64,000 nt of DNA from Rotaria socialis. Its lineage: Eukaryota; Rotifera; Eurotatoria; Philodinida; Philodinidae. Under the pieces are notes generated by a model, which was given only the letters and a program-made list of their open reading frames with translations, searched no databases and was not told the origin of the DNA. How positions within the stretch are numbered: position 1 is the stretch's first letter; every line of letters starts with the position of its first letter. Below, piece by piece: positions 63,901 through 64,000 of the stretch. Both the position numbers and the translations under genes were made by a program. The DNA is taken from contig CAJNYU010003233.1 in the NCBI GenBank assembly GCA_905331475.1, positions 124,001 to 188,000 on the forward strand. Reading direction: 5' to 3'.

Positions 63901-64000
63901 TCGTCTTTCCGTACGTTGTCGATTACCACCGAATTTTTCACGTACTTGACGTAATAGTGAGCGAGATCGATTATTATCGGTACTTACACTTTCGTCGGAC
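57913..64000 (-). CDS. MCTP: MCTP (multiple C2 and transmembrane domain) protein, 5' end outside window
   Basis: Exons 63655-64000 (partial), 60054-61073, 59872-59999, 59582-59815, 59477-59538, 59173-59447, 59013-59114, 58875-58949, 58699-58818, 58506-58640, 58372-58440, 58209-58315 and 57913-58159 keep phase (about 970 codons here). Order: Ser/Arg-rich N-terminus, three C2 domains, two transmembrane regions. C2A has SIKDFSGTSDPYIKVYYG and DYDRIGRDESMG. C2B has lost its acidic loop. C2C has SAKDINGKSDPF and YDEDTNKTTEFIG. The first membrane region includes MLPFALLLIFAW. The second is followed by the typical ending LVLAFTINKFTKRFRKP ... NDELADFISRLPSDPEL. MCTPs are ER or vesicle proteins that couple Ca2+ to membrane traffic. 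A GTAAGT donor after PEL may lead to a short further exon; otherwise the frame stops at 57913. MCTP1 versus MCTP2 is unresolved. Confidence 0.9.
61074..63654. other. large first visible intron of MCTP
   Basis: 2.58 kb between two phase-0 exons, contrasting with 50-80 bp introns elsewhere in this gene. It is AT-rich, with a TA run at about 62660-62677. No nested gene was recognised; it could hold an alternative promoter. Confidence 0.5.

Overview
The window is animal nuclear DNA: AT-rich, with genes broken by many short introns (mostly 50-100 bp, GT...AG) and encoding metazoan proteins (Cdc42, glycine C-acetyltransferase, a PLEKHG5-type RhoGEF, MAN1/LEMD3, VLCAD, WDR4, SURF6, MCTP). The compact introns, very AT-rich third positions, relics of once-intact genes, and polypyrimidine-AG sites directly before start codons fit a bdelloid rotifer (Rotaria or Adineta type). 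That assignment is inference from gene style, not a species match.

Layout. 0-3.3 kb: the 3' end of a Rho GTPase gene, a 111-bp MITE with an 11-bp target-site duplication, an intact Cdc42 gene, then a 5'-truncated LINE with a 16-bp duplication. 4.5-8.0 kb, minus strand: mitochondrial glycine C-acetyltransferase and a small secreted ten-cysteine LU (Ly6-type) protein. 9.4-23.7 kb, minus: one large gene for a PLEKHG5-like RhoGEF with a Ras-binding-type domain, DH and PH domains, long low-complexity tails and two probable alternative first exons. 27.4-30.4 kb, minus: MAN1/LEMD3. 30.4-39.3 kb: gene-poor, with simple repeats, a decayed coding remnant and a 238-bp hAT-type MITE. 39.3-46.1 kb, minus: VLCAD, WDR4 and a six-finger C2H2 protein, plus a 59-codon membrane ORF on the other strand, head-to-head with WDR4. 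47.9-50.0 kb, plus: relics of PPWD1 and the start of WDR12. 50.8-53.2 kb: four palindromic elements, one of which interrupts a coding region. 53.8-55.5 kb, plus: SURF6 followed 62 bp later by a free-standing homologue of the mammalian MIEF1 upstream-ORF microprotein. 57.1-57.5 kb: a hAT-like element containing 35-bp tandem repeats. 57.9-64 kb, minus: an MCTP gene running off the right edge.

Working together: the RhoGEF and the Rho GTPases belong to the same signalling class. SURF6 (cytosolic ribosome assembly) sits beside a LYR microprotein whose human homologue is found on assembling mitochondrial ribosomes. The fossil PPWD1-WDR12 pair has the same spacing (about 60 bp) and the same pyrimidine-AG upstream of the second ATG. 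Two such pairs suggest short polycistronic units resolved by spliced-leader trans-splicing. The most unusual items are these operon-like pairs, the small membrane ORF, and a set of MITEs each built from a different reiterated short word.

Exon limits were read by eye from splice sites and reading-frame continuity; single-base errors are possible.
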